Of a stretch of DNA of 64,000 nt, positions 10,301-18,651 are shown piece after piece (within the stretch, counting starts at the first letter, position 1; each line of letters opens with the position of its first letter). Where the stretch lies: contig NZ_CP046171.1 of the NCBI RefSeq assembly GCF_011801125.1, forward strand, positions 6,324,001 to 6,388,000, in the 5' to 3' direction. The translations under genes were made by a program, and so were the position numbers. Under the pieces are notes generated by a model. The model did no database searches. It saw only the letters and a list, made by a program, of their open reading frames with translations, and was not told the origin of the DNA. The stretch is from Nocardia brasiliensis. Its GTDB lineage: Bacteria; Actinomycetota; Actinomycetes; Mycobacteriales; Mycobacteriaceae.

Positions 10301-11151
10301 GCGCGCTCGGCGGCGAGCAGCTCGGCGTCCCCGGCGAGCGCGTCGAGCGCGGCGCCGATCAATTCGGCCGCGTCCAGCGCCGGTGCCGTGGCCTCCGGCG
10401 CCTCGACGCCCACCGACCAGCGCAACAGCATCGTCTGCTCGTAGCGCACCGCGAACCGGCCCGCCGCCACCCACTCCGGCTTCCCGTGCTCGCGGCCGAG
10501 CCGCACCAGATCTTCTGGCCCGAGCCCGCGTTCGGTGGCACGCAGCATGAGATCGCGCAACTGTTCGGCGAATCCGCCGAGCGCGAGCGCGGGCTGTAAC
10601 CGCTGCGGCCACAGTCCGTCCGCGCCGTCGGCGATGTCGGTCAGGTCGCCGCGCAGCATTTCGCGCAGCACCGCATCCTGCTCGGCACCGGTCAGCAATC
10701 GCGGCGGCGGGTTGCCGTGCTCGGCGGCGTGCCTGCGCAGCACGGAGAACGCGTAGGAGTGCAGGGTGCGCGCCAGCGGCTCCCTGGTCGCGCCGGGCAC
10801 ACCGCCCTCGGCGTCCGGGCCCGCCAGCCGCGCGGTGATCGCGTCCCGGACGGTGCTCGCCGCCTGCTTCGAATGGGTGAGCACGAGCACGGATCCGGGG
10901 TCGGCACCGGCGGCGATGCGCTCGGCCGCCAGGTCGACGAGCAGGGCGGTCTTGCCCGTGCCCGGTCCGCCGAGCACCTGCCAAGGTCGCCACCCTGGGC
11001 GGGTCGGGCCGGCCGCGGCCGCGGCGTCCAACAGCACGCGAACGTCGGCGCCCCAGACCCGTGGCCGGGGTGCCACCACGTTCCGGCGAACAAGTCGCAC
11101 CGCGCTATCCGATCGCACCACGCGGGCTATTGCAACAGACACGACCGACAC
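7369..11151 (-). CDS. adnA: AdnA-like helicase-nuclease subunit
   Basis: A 1260-residue partner of AdnB. Walker A is GGPGTGKT (61-68). Motif II reads LLVDDAQH instead of DExQ, consistent with this subunit having the weaker motor. The C-terminal nuclease shows GNLVHTLVQ, GRVDRLE, IVDVKTGK and a QLATYQ motif. An early Cys (RTCPLRW) and three late cysteines (CRHC and GSCPV, at about 1239, 1242 and 1248) resemble the iron-sulfur staple of AddB-type nucleases; that ligand role is inferred. A disordered acidic linker lies near 580-680. The start is GTG at 11151, divergent from the hydrolase gene 63 bp away. It is the first gene of the adnA-adnB pair. Confidence 0.92.
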   Translation of the reverse strand: MSVVSVAIARVVRSDSAVRLVRRNVVAPRPRVWGADVRVLLDAAAAAGPTRPGWRPWQVLGGPGTGKTALLVDLAAERIAAGADPGSVLVLTHSKQAASTVRDAITARLAGPDAEGGVPGATREPLARTLHSYAFSVLRRHAAEHGNPPPRLLTGAEQDAVLREMLRGDLTDIADGADGLWPQRLQPALALGGFAEQLRDLMLRATERGLGPEDLVRLGREHGKPEWVAAGRFAVRYEQTMLLRWSVGVEAPEATAPALDAAELIGAALDALAGDAELLAAERARIRYLLVDDAQHLDPQAAMLVKAIGRSAHTTVVAGDPDQGIFAFRGADARFVADLDAPDGQRIVLRDNHRLGAPVRLAVARIAARLPGSAPQRFSLPDRADRPAEDGTEVRVRVLGTPAKEAALIADHLRRAHLTGAVPWSRMAVIVRSVPLSLAPLRRALLAAGVPVQQPALDTPLARRRGAAWMLLSLRAVLAGEGKSAFGPDDALDLLAGPLGGADQIALRRLRRGVRRSVLEAERSRSRSGRAAEEPVSSATVDQAVAAEQAAESFAPTAGRPEPTLDRLERAADDADWYGVDAEWIPEDVEWRGPEADPEEHPEAALPDEPAPTEPAALGDSRAAAAGGSGGTSPAMAGESAEGDAGVLRHGVDQSSAEVLRDLLIDAGDPAILERLTDVEAAPLRRALGALERARKARRRGAGLEDVLWALWTGSRLERRWVAQSARGGAAGMQADRDLDAAVGLFDAAASYVDRLPRASIEGFVDYLTQQEIPNDSGPRTAPKEAVALISAHAAAGREWDVVAVAAVQEGIWPNPRPRGTLLDTEDLVDVTAGVIDGGERVSRAAPILAEERRLLLVACSRARRSLLVTAVESVSGERDLVPSRFLAELLGHDEDGEPGALPIVDPGRALVMHSLVAELRGAVCDPESDPERRQRAAQQLARLARAGVPGTHPDEWYGTAELSSSRSLWSEDETTVGLSPSTVELLRTCPLRWALERHGGTDGDNPHAVKGNLVHTLVQALAGKVPEAQVRAALDKAWQQVDPSSGWHSRQELRRTEAMLETFMAWVRNTRGELTQAGVEVPVDCVLPARTEDELPVRIRGRVDRLERDAQGRFVIVDVKTGKTPVTKQAAVDHAQLATYQVAAALGALDAAVDESSSGADTSDVAADESGAAEPGALGEPGGARLVYVAKPSSKEGATQRMQPPLDPEALQQWRDTIHDAAAATQGPSYLAMRNDGCRHCAVAGSCPVQDTGRQVTDE

Positions 11152-11214
11152 GCCGACGCTCCCCTCCGCACGACTCGCCCAGCGGACGTTGCCGCCGCAG
11201 GTGAGAATGGACCG

Positions 11215-11991
11215 GTGTCAGCTCTTCATTCCTACCGATTCGGTCCCACTACCGGTCCGATCGTTCTGGCCCTGCACGGCGTGACCGGTCACGGCAAACG
11301 CTGGGCGGACCTGGCCACCAACCATCTGCCCGAGGTCAGGATCATCGCGCCGGACCTGCGCGGCCACGGCCGATCGGGCGGGCTGCCGCCCTGGACCCTC
11401 GAAGCCGTCGCCGACGATCTGGCCGAGTTGCTCGTCGCCGAGGGCGGGTCGGCGGCGACGGTGGTCGGGCACTCCTTCGGCGGCGCGTCGGCGCTGTATC
11501 TGGCACATCGGCACCCGGAACTGGTCAGGCAGCTGGTGCTGCTCGATCCGGCGATCGGACTGGCCCCCGATTTCGTCGGCGACATCGCCGAGGCGCTCGT
11601 CGCCGAGCCCGACTATCCGTCCGTGGCGCGCGCCCGCGAGGACAAGCTGGCCTCGTCGTGGGCCGATGTGGCCGAGCACATCCTGGCGGCCGAGCTCACC
11701 GAGCACCTGGTGCCCACCACGCCTGGCCGGGTCGGCTGGCGGATGAGCGTGCCCGCCGTGAGCTCGTATTGGGGCCAGCTGGCGCGGCCCTACGTCCTGC
11801 CGCCGCGAGATCTGCCGACCGTGCTGGTGCAGGCGACGAAGGTGCAGCCGCCGTTCGTGACCCCCGAGTTCCGCGCCGCGCTCACCACGCATCTCGGCGC
11901 TCGACTCACCGTGCACGAATGGGAATGCGATCACATGGTGCCGCAGGAGCTTCCGGCCGAAACGGCCGCGCTGATCCGCTCGGTGCTCTGA
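11215..11991 (+). CDS. Alpha/beta hydrolase, LipV-like lysophospholipase/esterase
   Basis: The 258-residue protein is a complete alpha/beta hydrolase: an oxyanion region LHGVTGHG (20-27), a DLRGHGRS turn, a nucleophile elbow GHSFGG (Ser87) and a late catalytic His in CDHMVPQE (His240). It matches Rv3203 (LipV) by position and fold; substrates are probably ester lipids but cannot be read from sequence. GTG at 11215 is the only sensible start in this frame. It is divergent from adnA. The downstream ATL gene begins 5 bp after its stop, so the two are probably cotranscribed. Confidence 0.85.
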   Translation: MSALHSYRFGPTTGPIVLALHGVTGHGKRWADLATNHLPEVRIIAPDLRGHGRSGGLPPWTLEAVADDLAELLVAEGGSAATVVGHSFGGASALYLAHRHPELVRQLVLLDPAIGLAPDFVGDIAEALVAEPDYPSVARAREDKLASSWADVAEHILAAELTEHLVPTTPGRVGWRMSVPAVSSYWGQLARPYVLPPRDLPTVLVQATKVQPPFVTPEFRAALTTHLGARLTVHEWECDHMVPQELPAETAALIRSVL

Positions 11992-11996
11992 GCCGG

Positions 11997-12293
11997 ATGG
12001 CCACCACCGACGCCGAGGTCGAGCGGGTGCGCGCGCTGGTCGCGTCCATCCCGCCCGGCCGCGTCGCTACCTACGGCGATATCGCCGCGGCCGCGGGGCT
12101 GTCCACGCCGCGCACGGTCGGTTGGATCATGCGCACCGATGCGGCCGACCTGCCCTGGCATCGAGTGATCGGCGCGAGCGGCAGGCCCGCCGCGCACCTG
12201 GCCGAGCGCCAGCTGCGCCTGCTGGCGACCGAGGGCGCGCCGGTGCGGGACGGGCGAGTCGACCTGCGGGCGGCACGTTTTCCGTTCGCGTAG
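11997..12293 (+). CDS. Alkyltransferase-like (ATL) DNA-lesion binding protein
   Basis: The 98-residue protein has the MGMT DNA-binding fold: RVATYGDIA, the helix-turn-helix TPRTVGWIM, and the active-site loop PWHRVI. Trp54 replaces the alkyl-acceptor Cys of methyltransferases (PCHRV), so it cannot remove alkyl groups. ATL proteins bind O6-alkylguanine, flip the base out and pass the lesion to nucleotide excision repair. It follows the hydrolase gene by 5 bp. Together with adnAB upstream it sits in a repair-rich neighbourhood, and the same order (Rv3201c-Rv3204) is known from mycobacteria. Confidence 0.9.
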   Translation: MATTDAEVERVRALVASIPPGRVATYGDIAAAAGLSTPRTVGWIMRTDAADLPWHRVIGASGRPAAHLAERQLRLLATEGAPVRDGRVDLRAARFPFA

Positions 12294-12347
12294 GCCGAGT
12301 CTCGGAAATACTCCCGGAGCGGGCGGCACGGCGGCTACCGTTGTTTC

Positions 12348-13097
12348 ATGTCCACCCGCCTGGCGTGTGTCGTGTTCGACGCGGACCGGCCGCGGTTCGT
12401 CGCGAACTTCTGGGCCGAGCTGCTGGGGTGGGGCGTGACCATCGATCGTCCGGAGGAAGTGGACGTCGCGGCGCCCGACCCCGATGGCGCCGAGCTCGCC
12501 CTCACCTTCCTGCCCGCGACCCGAACGAAGAACGCCAAGAACCGCATTCACCTCGACCTGGCCAGCCGCTCGCTCGATCATCAACGCCTGCAGGTCGATC
12601 GGGCGTTGTCGCTGGGCGCGCGCCGGATCGATATCGGCCAGGGCGCGGTGCCGTGGGTGGTGCTCGCCGATCCCGAGGGCAACGAATTCTGTGTGCTGGA
12701 ACCACGCGAGGAGTACGTCGACACCGGCGCGGTGGCCGCCATCGTGGTGGACACCCGGGACCCGGTGCGGCTGGCCGAATTCTGGTCCGCCGCCTCCGGC
12801 TGGCCGGTCGCCCACGGCGGCGCGCAGATCGCCGGACTGCGCTCCCCGACCGGGCTCGGTTGCTGGCTCGAGTTCGTCCGCACGCCCGAGGAGAAGTCCG
12901 GTCGCAATCTGCTGCACCTGGATCTGGCCGGCTACGACGATCAGGCCACCGAGGTGGCCCGGCTGCGCGCCGCGGGCGCCACACCCATCGCGCACACCGG
13001 CGGTGGGCTCGGCGCGGTGCCGAGTCTCACCCTCGCCGATCCGGAGACGAACGAGTTCTGTCTGCTGCGCCCGGCCCGCGACCGTTCGACCGCCTAG
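12348..13097 (+). CDS. Two-domain VOC/glyoxalase-like protein
   Basis: The 249-residue protein has two tandem vicinal-oxygen-chelate repeats. Each half has a VVFD/VVDTRDP opening strand, a FWxELLG or FWSAASG helix, a HLDLA strand and a closing LADPEGNEFCVLEP or LADPETNEFCLLRP. This is the actinobacterial glyoxalase-like domain arrangement (PF18029-like by memory). The enzymatic reaction is unknown; relatives are annotated as antibiotic-resistance or dioxygenase-like proteins without proof. It is the first gene to the right of the conserved Rv3204-type block, where synteny with M. tuberculosis stops. Confidence 0.75.
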   Translation: MSTRLACVVFDADRPRFVANFWAELLGWGVTIDRPEEVDVAAPDPDGAELALTFLPATRTKNAKNRIHLDLASRSLDHQRLQVDRALSLGARRIDIGQGAVPWVVLADPEGNEFCVLEPREEYVDTGAVAAIVVDTRDPVRLAEFWSAASGWPVAHGGAQIAGLRSPTGLGCWLEFVRTPEEKSGRNLLHLDLAGYDDQATEVARLRAAGATPIAHTGGGLGAVPSLTLADPETNEFCLLRPARDRSTA

Positions 13098-13198
13098 GTT
13101 CTCTCGCCGAGCATGGCCGGATACGGCCGCCTCCCGGCGTCACGGCGGTGACGAATTAGCATGACCGCCATGTTGTACCTTGCTCGAGGTTGTGCTTG

Positions 13199-14938
13199 GT
13201 GAGCGCCGCGGACGCCATCGTGCTCGCCGGCGGCCGAGCCAGCCGGATGGGCGGTGTCGACAAACCCGCGATCGTCATCGGTGGCCGCTCCATGCTCGAG
13301 GCCGCCCTGTCGGCGGTCGCCTGCTGTGGCCACACGGTGGTGGTCGGTCCGCACCGGCCCGAGCTGGCGGGCTCGATTCTGCAGGTGCGTGAGGTGCCGC
13401 CGGGGTCGGGACCGGTGTCGGCGATCGGCGCCGGACTGCGCGCGCTCGGCTCTGCCGCACCGTTCGTCGTGGTGCTCGCCGCGGACCTGCCGTTCCTGAC
13501 CGCCTGGTCGATCACCGAATTGCTCAGGCACGCCGGGGAATCCGGGGCCGACGCGGTGTTCGCCGCGGACGACTCGGGGCGGCCGCAGTATCTGATCGGG
13601 GTGTGGCGGCGTGCTGCGCTCGCGGCGGCACTCGACAAGCTGGACTCCTTGATCAACCAGCCGATGAAGGCGTTGATCCCCGCCGACTCGGCGATCATCG
13701 CCCTGCCCGGCATCGCCGACTGCGATACCGACGAGCAGGTGCGCGTGGCGCGCGAATCGGTGGACCCCGCGCAGGCGACCCCGCTCACGCTGGCCGCGGC
13801 GCGCACCGAGCTGCGCACCGGTCTCACCCGACTGACCAGTTACGTCGCCGATCTGCGCGCGGTGCGCGGCGCGGCGCTGGCCGCGCCGCTGACCGCGGCC
13901 GAACCGCTGCCCCGCTTCGATGTCTCGGCGATGGACGGTTACGCGGTGGCGGGCGCGGGCCCGTGGCGGCTGCGCCGCGACATCGGGTTCGCGGGTGGCC
14001 AGCGCCCGGTCGGTCTGCTGCCCGGCGAGGCGGTCCGCATCGCCACCGGAGCGCACGTGCCCGACGGCACCACCGGCGTGGTGCGCGACGAATTCGTCGA
14101 GGTCGCCACGGACCGGTTGCGGCGGCTGCCGCACACCCCACTGCGCGACGACATCCGCCGTCGCGGCGAGGACCGCAAGCCGGGCGATCTCGTCGCGCCG
14201 CAGGGTACGCCGGTGACCGCCGCGCTGATCTCCGCGGCCGCCAGCGTGGAGGTGACCGCCGCGCCGGTGCGCGGACCGGTGCGCGCCCGCATCATCATGA
14301 CCGGCGACGAGATCCGCAACAAGGGCCCGCTGCACGCCGGGCAGACCAGGGACTCGATCGGGCCGATCCTGCCGGACCTGTTGTCCTGGTACGGAATTCA
14401 CGCCGTCGATCGCGTGCACCTGCGCGACACCCCGAACGGCTTCGACGAGGTGCTCGCCGCGGCGAGCGAATGCGACCTGCTGGTGATCGTCGGGGCGACC
14501 GGAGGTGGCGCGGCCGATCAACTGCGCACCGCGGTCGCTCGCGCGCAGGCCAGGGTACTGGTGCACCGCCTGCGCGTGCGGCCGGGCGGTTCCACGCTGG
14601 TCGCCGAACTGAGCTCCGGCACAACGGTTCTCGGCCTGCCGGGCAACCCGTACGCGGCCGTCGCCACCCTGCTCGCGCTCGCGCCCGCGGTGGTCGACGG
14701 CCGCACCGGCAGCACACCAGGACGCGCACAGCTCGGCCCGCTGCACAACGCGGGCGAGATCTCCGGCCCGGTCCCCCGTATCGTGCCCGCGCGGCACGCC
14801 GACGCGGGCGGCTGGCTGGGCGACCCGCACATCCGCACCGCCCATCTCGGCGGCCTGGTCGACCGCGACGGGCTGGTCGTCGTCCCGGCCGAGGCCGCCG
14901 ACGGCGCGACGGTCGAATTCCTGCCGCTGCCCAGGTAG
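13199..14938 (+). CDS. MobA-MoeA fusion: molybdenum cofactor guanylyltransferase joined to molybdenum insertase-like domain
   Basis: One 579-residue protein with two molybdopterin domains. Residues about 1-195 are MobA-like: LAGGRASRMGG followed by DKP, the nucleotide-binding loop, and LAADLPFL for Mg2+/GTP. Residues about 205-575 are MoeA-like: FDVSAMDGYAV, VRIATGAHVP, MTGDEI and GLPGNPYAA. The usual MoeA TSGGVS loop is replaced by GATGGGAAD, so the insertase half is divergent. Together they would insert Mo and attach GMP to give the bis-MGD cofactor used by NarG, encoded 8 kb away. GTG at 13199 is favoured over a TTG three codons upstream. MobA and MoeA are normally separate proteins. Confidence 0.83.
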   Translation: MSAADAIVLAGGRASRMGGVDKPAIVIGGRSMLEAALSAVACCGHTVVVGPHRPELAGSILQVREVPPGSGPVSAIGAGLRALGSAAPFVVVLAADLPFLTAWSITELLRHAGESGADAVFAADDSGRPQYLIGVWRRAALAAALDKLDSLINQPMKALIPADSAIIALPGIADCDTDEQVRVARESVDPAQATPLTLAAARTELRTGLTRLTSYVADLRAVRGAALAAPLTAAEPLPRFDVSAMDGYAVAGAGPWRLRRDIGFAGGQRPVGLLPGEAVRIATGAHVPDGTTGVVRDEFVEVATDRLRRLPHTPLRDDIRRRGEDRKPGDLVAPQGTPVTAALISAAASVEVTAAPVRGPVRARIIMTGDEIRNKGPLHAGQTRDSIGPILPDLLSWYGIHAVDRVHLRDTPNGFDEVLAAASECDLLVIVGATGGGAADQLRTAVARAQARVLVHRLRVRPGGSTLVAELSSGTTVLGLPGNPYAAVATLLALAPAVVDGRTGSTPGRAQLGPLHNAGEISGPVPRIVPARHADAGGWLGDPHIRTAHLGGLVDRDGLVVVPAEAADGATVEFLPLPR

Positions 14939-14995
14939 CACACGCGCGGCAAATCCGATTGCCGGTGCGGCGACCGGCTGGCAGAGTGAGCAGAC

Positions 14996-15754
14996 ATGCG
15001 GCGAAGCTTCGAGGACTTGGTGGCGGAGGCGAGCGCGGTCGAGGTGGCGGGCTGGGACTTCGGCTGGCTGGACGGACGAGCAACCGAGCAGCGGCCGTCC
15101 TGGGGCTACCAGCGGCTACTCGGCGAGCGACTCAGGAAAGTCGATGCGGCACTGGATATTCAGACCGGCGGCGGCGAGGTGCTCGCGGGCGCGGGACATA
15201 TTCCGCGTCTACTGGTGGCCACCGAATCGTGGCCGCCGAACGTCACCAAAGCCACCGAGCTGCTGCATCCGCTCGGCGTCGCGCTGGTAGCGGACCCGGA
15301 CGAACCACCGCTGCCCTTCGGCGACAACGCTTTCGACCTGGTGACCAGCAGGCACCCGGTCACCGTGTGGTGGCACGAGATCGCACGGGTGCTGCGGCCA
15401 TCGGGTACCTATCTCGCCCAACATGTCGGCGACGCAAGCGTTTTCGAACTGGTCGAATATTTCATCGGGCGACAGACCGAGGAAATTCGGCGGCGACGCC
15501 ATCCCGACGACGATCGCGCCGCGGCCGCGGCGGCCGGACTGGAAGTCGTCGATCTCCGCTACGAAAGGCTGCGCGTCGAGTTCGGCGATATCGGCGCGGT
15601 GGTCTACTTCCTCAGGAAGGTGCCGTGGATGGTGCCCGACTTCTCCGTTGACGGATACCGTGATCGACTCGTGACGATGCACGAGGAGATCGAAGAAAAT
15701 GGCCCGTTCGTCGCCCACTCGACCCGATTCCTTATCGAGGCGCGCAAACCCTGA
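14996..15754 (+). CDS. Class I SAM-dependent methyltransferase
   Basis: The 252-residue protein has a Rossmann-type methyltransferase layout. A degenerate motif I (LDIQTGGGEVLAG) lies at about residue 52. An acidic motif II-like region, a PFGDNAFDLVTSRHPV strand and VLRPSGTYLAQHVG (motif III) follow, as in ubiquinone/menaquinone-type methyltransferases. Substrate is not predictable. It starts 57 bp after the MobA-MoeA fusion on the same strand and may be cotranscribed. No membrane segment or extra domain is seen. Confidence 0.75.
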   Translation: MRRSFEDLVAEASAVEVAGWDFGWLDGRATEQRPSWGYQRLLGERLRKVDAALDIQTGGGEVLAGAGHIPRLLVATESWPPNVTKATELLHPLGVALVADPDEPPLPFGDNAFDLVTSRHPVTVWWHEIARVLRPSGTYLAQHVGDASVFELVEYFIGRQTEEIRRRRHPDDDRAAAAAAGLEVVDLRYERLRVEFGDIGAVVYFLRKVPWMVPDFSVDGYRDRLVTMHEEIEENGPFVAHSTRFLIEARKP

Positions 15755-15901
15755 CCGTCGATACACCACCGTCTACCTGGGCATTTGCCTAGGATCGCCG
15801 GTGCGACGTGCTTTTTTCACTTTCCCTTTCGGAATTGCCTGCGGCTCGCTATCGTGAGGAACGTTAGGCGAATATCAATCCCCGGAAAGGACCGAGTGGA
15901 G

Positions 15902-16102
15902 ATGGCTGAAAAGTCGAAGAAAACGCCTAAGAAAATGCCGAGGCAGATGGATCGGCAGCAGCAGCAACAGCGCCAGGATCAGAACCAGAACCAGGGTATG
16001 AACCGAGGCGGTGCGAATTCCGAAGGCCAGCGCATGCCGAACCAGCGCCAGTCGGACAACGACCGGCGCGCCGATGATCAGCGCAGGATGGGCCACAACT
16101 AA
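15902..16102 (+). CDS. Small Gln/Arg/Lys-rich disordered protein (66 aa), function unknown
   Basis: I do not recognise this gene. It encodes 66 residues with almost no hydrophobic amino acids: a Lys-rich start (MAEKSKKTPKK), a run of glutamines, then Asn/Gln/Arg/Asp repeats ending in RRMGHN. It is predicted to be fully disordered and strongly basic. Support for its being real: GGAAAGG and GGAG Shine-Dalgarno-like elements just upstream, and a perfect 11-bp stem-loop terminator starting 16 bp after the stop. An in-frame GTG at 15896 is an alternative start that fits the GGAAAGG spacing better. Such tiny basic proteins can bind nucleic acid, but nothing here proves it. Confidence 0.6.
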   Translation: MAEKSKKTPKKMPRQMDRQQQQQRQDQNQNQGMNRGGANSEGQRMPNQRQSDNDRRADDQRRMGHN

Positions 16103-16118
16103 CTGATCCACACCGCGT

Positions 16119-16146
16119 GCCGCCGGTTCACCGTGGAACCGGCGGC
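16119..16146 (+). terminator. Stem-loop terminator after the small Gln-rich gene
   Basis: A perfect 11-bp GC-rich stem (arms 16119-16129 and 16136-16146) with a 6-base loop begins 16 bp after the stop codon of the 66-aa gene. There is no long T tract, as is usual in high-GC actinobacteria. Confidence 0.65.
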
Positions 16147-16177
16147 CGCGGTTGTGCGCGGGCCGCCCCGCGGGTTA

Positions 16178-16192
16178 CACGCACCCTGCGTG
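16178..16192. promoter_or_regulatory. Inverted repeat CACGCA-CCC-TGCGTG upstream of the sulfatase gene
   Basis: Perfect 6-bp arms with a 3-bp spacer lie 43 bp upstream of the sulfatase ATG, between it and the preceding terminator. The position fits a repressor or activator operator. No regulator gene is adjacent, so the binding protein is unknown. Confidence 0.35.
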
Positions 16193-16234
16193 AAACGCTG
16201 GTGAGCCAGATATTCCGCACGATCTACTGACGGA

Positions 16235-18547
16235 ATGCCTGTTCCCTCCACCGCGCGCGGCTACGAGTCCTTCGGCGGCACCGTCGGCCGCACCACCGCG
16301 GACTCGACCCCAGAGTGGACCTACCCGCCGACCGCGCCCGCCGGCGCACCCAACATCATCGTGGTGCTGGTCGACGACATGGGATACAGCGACATCGGCC
16401 CGTTCGGCTCCGAGATCGAGACACCGACCCTGGATCGGCTGGCCGCCAACGGGGTTCGGCTGACGAACTACCACACGACGCCGCTGTGCTCACCGTCGCG
16501 AGCCGCGCTGCTGACCGGAATCAACTCCCACCGTGCGGGTTTCGGCTTCGTCGCGAACGCCGATCCGGGCTATCCCGGCCTGCGCCTCGAACTCGCCGAC
16601 GATGTGCTCACCCTGCCGGAGATCCTGCGCGAGAACGGCTATGCGACCTACGCGGTCGGCAAGTGGCATCTTGTCCGCGACGCCACGATGAACCCGGCGG
16701 CACACCGGGACTCGTGGCCGACCCAGCGCGGCTTCGACCGCTACTACGGCTCGCTGGAGGGACTCAACTCGTTCTACTACCCGAACCAGCTGGTCTCGGA
16801 CAGCTCAGTGGTCGACATCGAGGAGTATCCGCCGGGGTACTACCTCACCGATGATCTCACCGACAAGGCGATCTCTTATCTGAAGGACCTGCGCGCCCAC
16901 GACGCCGCCAAACCGTTCTTCCTCTACTTCGCCCATGTCGCCATGCACGGCCCGCTCCAGGCCAAGCCCGCGGATCTGGCCAAGTATCGGGGCCGCTACG
17001 CCGCGGGCTGGGACGAGCTGCGCAGGCGCAGGTTCGCCACCCAGTTGGCACAGGGCCTGTTTCCGCCGGGCACGCAACAGAAGCCGCGCAATACCGAGCC
17101 GGGTTACGAAGCCGCGGAATGGGATTCGCTGAGCCCAGCGCAGCAGCGCCGGTTCGCCCGGTACATGGAGGTGTACGCGGGGATGGTCGACAGCATCGAC
17201 CAGAGCCTCGGCCGCATTCTCGACACCGTCGAGCAGTTCGGCGAGCTCGACAACACCATCGTGGTGTTCACCTCGGACAACGGCGGCACCGCCGAGGGTG
17301 GACCGGAGGGCACCCGCACCTACTTCGCCGAATTCGCCCGCATCGACGATCCGGATTGGATCGGCGACGTGCCGCACGACGAGGAATTGATCGGCACCGC
17401 GCGTCTCGGGGTGCATTATCCGCGCGGCTGGGGGCAGGCGTCGAACACCCCGTTCCGTTTCTACAAGGGACAGACCTTCGCGGGCGGCGTACGGGTGCCG
17501 CTGCTGGTGTCCTGGCCGCGCGGACTACCGCGCGGCGCGGACGACAGTGGTATCCGGCACGAATACGCCTACGTCACCGATCTCGCACCGACCCTGCTGG
17601 AGCTCGCCGGACTGCACCGGCCGAGCGTGCGTAACGGGTTGCCCGCCAAGGGCTTCGACGGCGTATCGGCCGCCGAGCTGCTGCGCGACCCGCAGGCGAG
17701 GACGCGCCACACCGAGCAGTACTCCGAGATGACCGGGCATCGCGGCTTCTACCGCGACGGCTGGAAGCTGCTGTCGCTGCACGAACCCGGCGCCGACCTC
17801 GACGCCCCGAACTGGCAGCTGTTCGATGTCCGCGCCGATCCGACCGAGCTGCACGATCTTTCGGCGCGCTACCCGGACAAAGCGGCCGAACTCGCCGCCG
17901 CCTGGGACGAATCCGCCTGGGCCAATACCGTTTTCCCGCTGCTCACCCGGCAAGACCTGGCACGCAGACGGCCCGAGGAGGCGCGGCTCGGCGAACCGGT
18001 GCGCCTGCTGCCCGGCACCCCGACGCTGGAGCGTTACCGCTCGCAGCGGCTCATCGCCTATCGCGACTTCACCATCACGGCGGAGCTGGCCGGCTACGCA
18101 CCGGGCGACGAGGGAGTCCTTGTCGCGCACGGTGATCCGCTCGGCGGCTACCTGCTCTACCTCGAGGATGGCTGGCTGGTGTTCGGAGTGAACAGCTACG
18201 GCCGCTACGACTCGGTGTCCACCGGACCGCTGACCCCCGGTATCCGCCGGATCGCGGTGACCGCGACAGTACGACCACACCTACGCTGGGATTTCGACAT
18301 CGAGGTCGACGGCGTTCGGGTGGCCCGCCTCCGCGATCAGGTCCAGCTGGTCGGCATGTCGCCGTGGACCGGCATATCCGTCGGCGTCGACGCGCGCGGC
18401 CCGGTCTCCTGGGAGCTGCGCGAGCGCCGCGGCCCGTTCCGCTACAGCGGCACGCTGCGCGCGGTGACCTATACGCCGGGCCCGATCCGGGTTCCCGCCG
18501 GCACCATCGAGGCCGTGGAGCGGGAAGCGGAATTCGTTGCGGAGTAA
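16235..18547 (+). CDS. Arylsulfatase (formylglycine-type sulfatase)
   Basis: The 770-residue protein has an alkaline-phosphatase-fold sulfatase core. Metal ligands sit in [10 protein letters not shown] (Asp47, Asp48). The modification motif CSPSR (Cys85) would be converted to formylglycine; GKWHL and the FTSDNGG motif complete the active site. Beyond about residue 590 lies a beta-rich C-terminal region typical of the large (about 780 aa) actinobacterial arylsulfatases. No signal peptide is obvious, so it is probably cytoplasmic. It would hydrolyse sulfate esters to release sulfate; the natural substrate is unknown. A formylglycine-generating enzyme is not encoded in this window. Confidence 0.9.
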   Translation: MPVPSTARGYESFGGTVGRTTADSTPEWTYPPTAPAGAPNIIVVLVDDMGYSDIGPFGSEIETPTLDRLAANGVRLTNYHTTPLCSPSRAALLTGINSHRAGFGFVANADPGYPGLRLELADDVLTLPEILRENGYATYAVGKWHLVRDATMNPAAHRDSWPTQRGFDRYYGSLEGLNSFYYPNQLVSDSSVVDIEEYPPGYYLTDDLTDKAISYLKDLRAHDAAKPFFLYFAHVAMHGPLQAKPADLAKYRGRYAAGWDELRRRRFATQLAQGLFPPGTQQKPRNTEPGYEAAEWDSLSPAQQRRFARYMEVYAGMVDSIDQSLGRILDTVEQFGELDNTIVVFTSDNGGTAEGGPEGTRTYFAEFARIDDPDWIGDVPHDEELIGTARLGVHYPRGWGQASNTPFRFYKGQTFAGGVRVPLLVSWPRGLPRGADDSGIRHEYAYVTDLAPTLLELAGLHRPSVRNGLPAKGFDGVSAAELLRDPQARTRHTEQYSEMTGHRGFYRDGWKLLSLHEPGADLDAPNWQLFDVRADPTELHDLSARYPDKAAELAAAWDESAWANTVFPLLTRQDLARRRPEEARLGEPVRLLPGTPTLERYRSQRLIAYRDFTITAELAGYAPGDEGVLVAHGDPLGGYLLYLEDGWLVFGVNSYGRYDSVSTGPLTPGIRRIAVTATVRPHLRWDFDIEVDGVRVARLRDQVQLVGMSPWTGISVGVDARGPVSWELRERRGPFRYSGTLRAVTYTPGPIRVPAGTIEAVEREAEFVAE

Positions 18548-18651
18548 CAACTGTGGCGCTTACCAGCGAGGTAATTGTCGCGCGGTGCCCGGCGTCCTAC
18601 CGTCGAGGTGGCGTCGCCGCCCGGCGGCCCCGCTGAACAAGGGAACAGCTC

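Noticed and set aside
7747..10599. 950-residue open frame opposite adnA
   Set aside because: Lies entirely within a well-supported helicase gene and has Arg/Gly/Gln-rich low-quality sequence with no motifs.
18560..18574. TTACC-AGCGA-GGTAA inverted repeat before the DUF1330 gene
   Set aside because: Arms of only 5 bp with no associated regulator; within chance expectation for a window this size.
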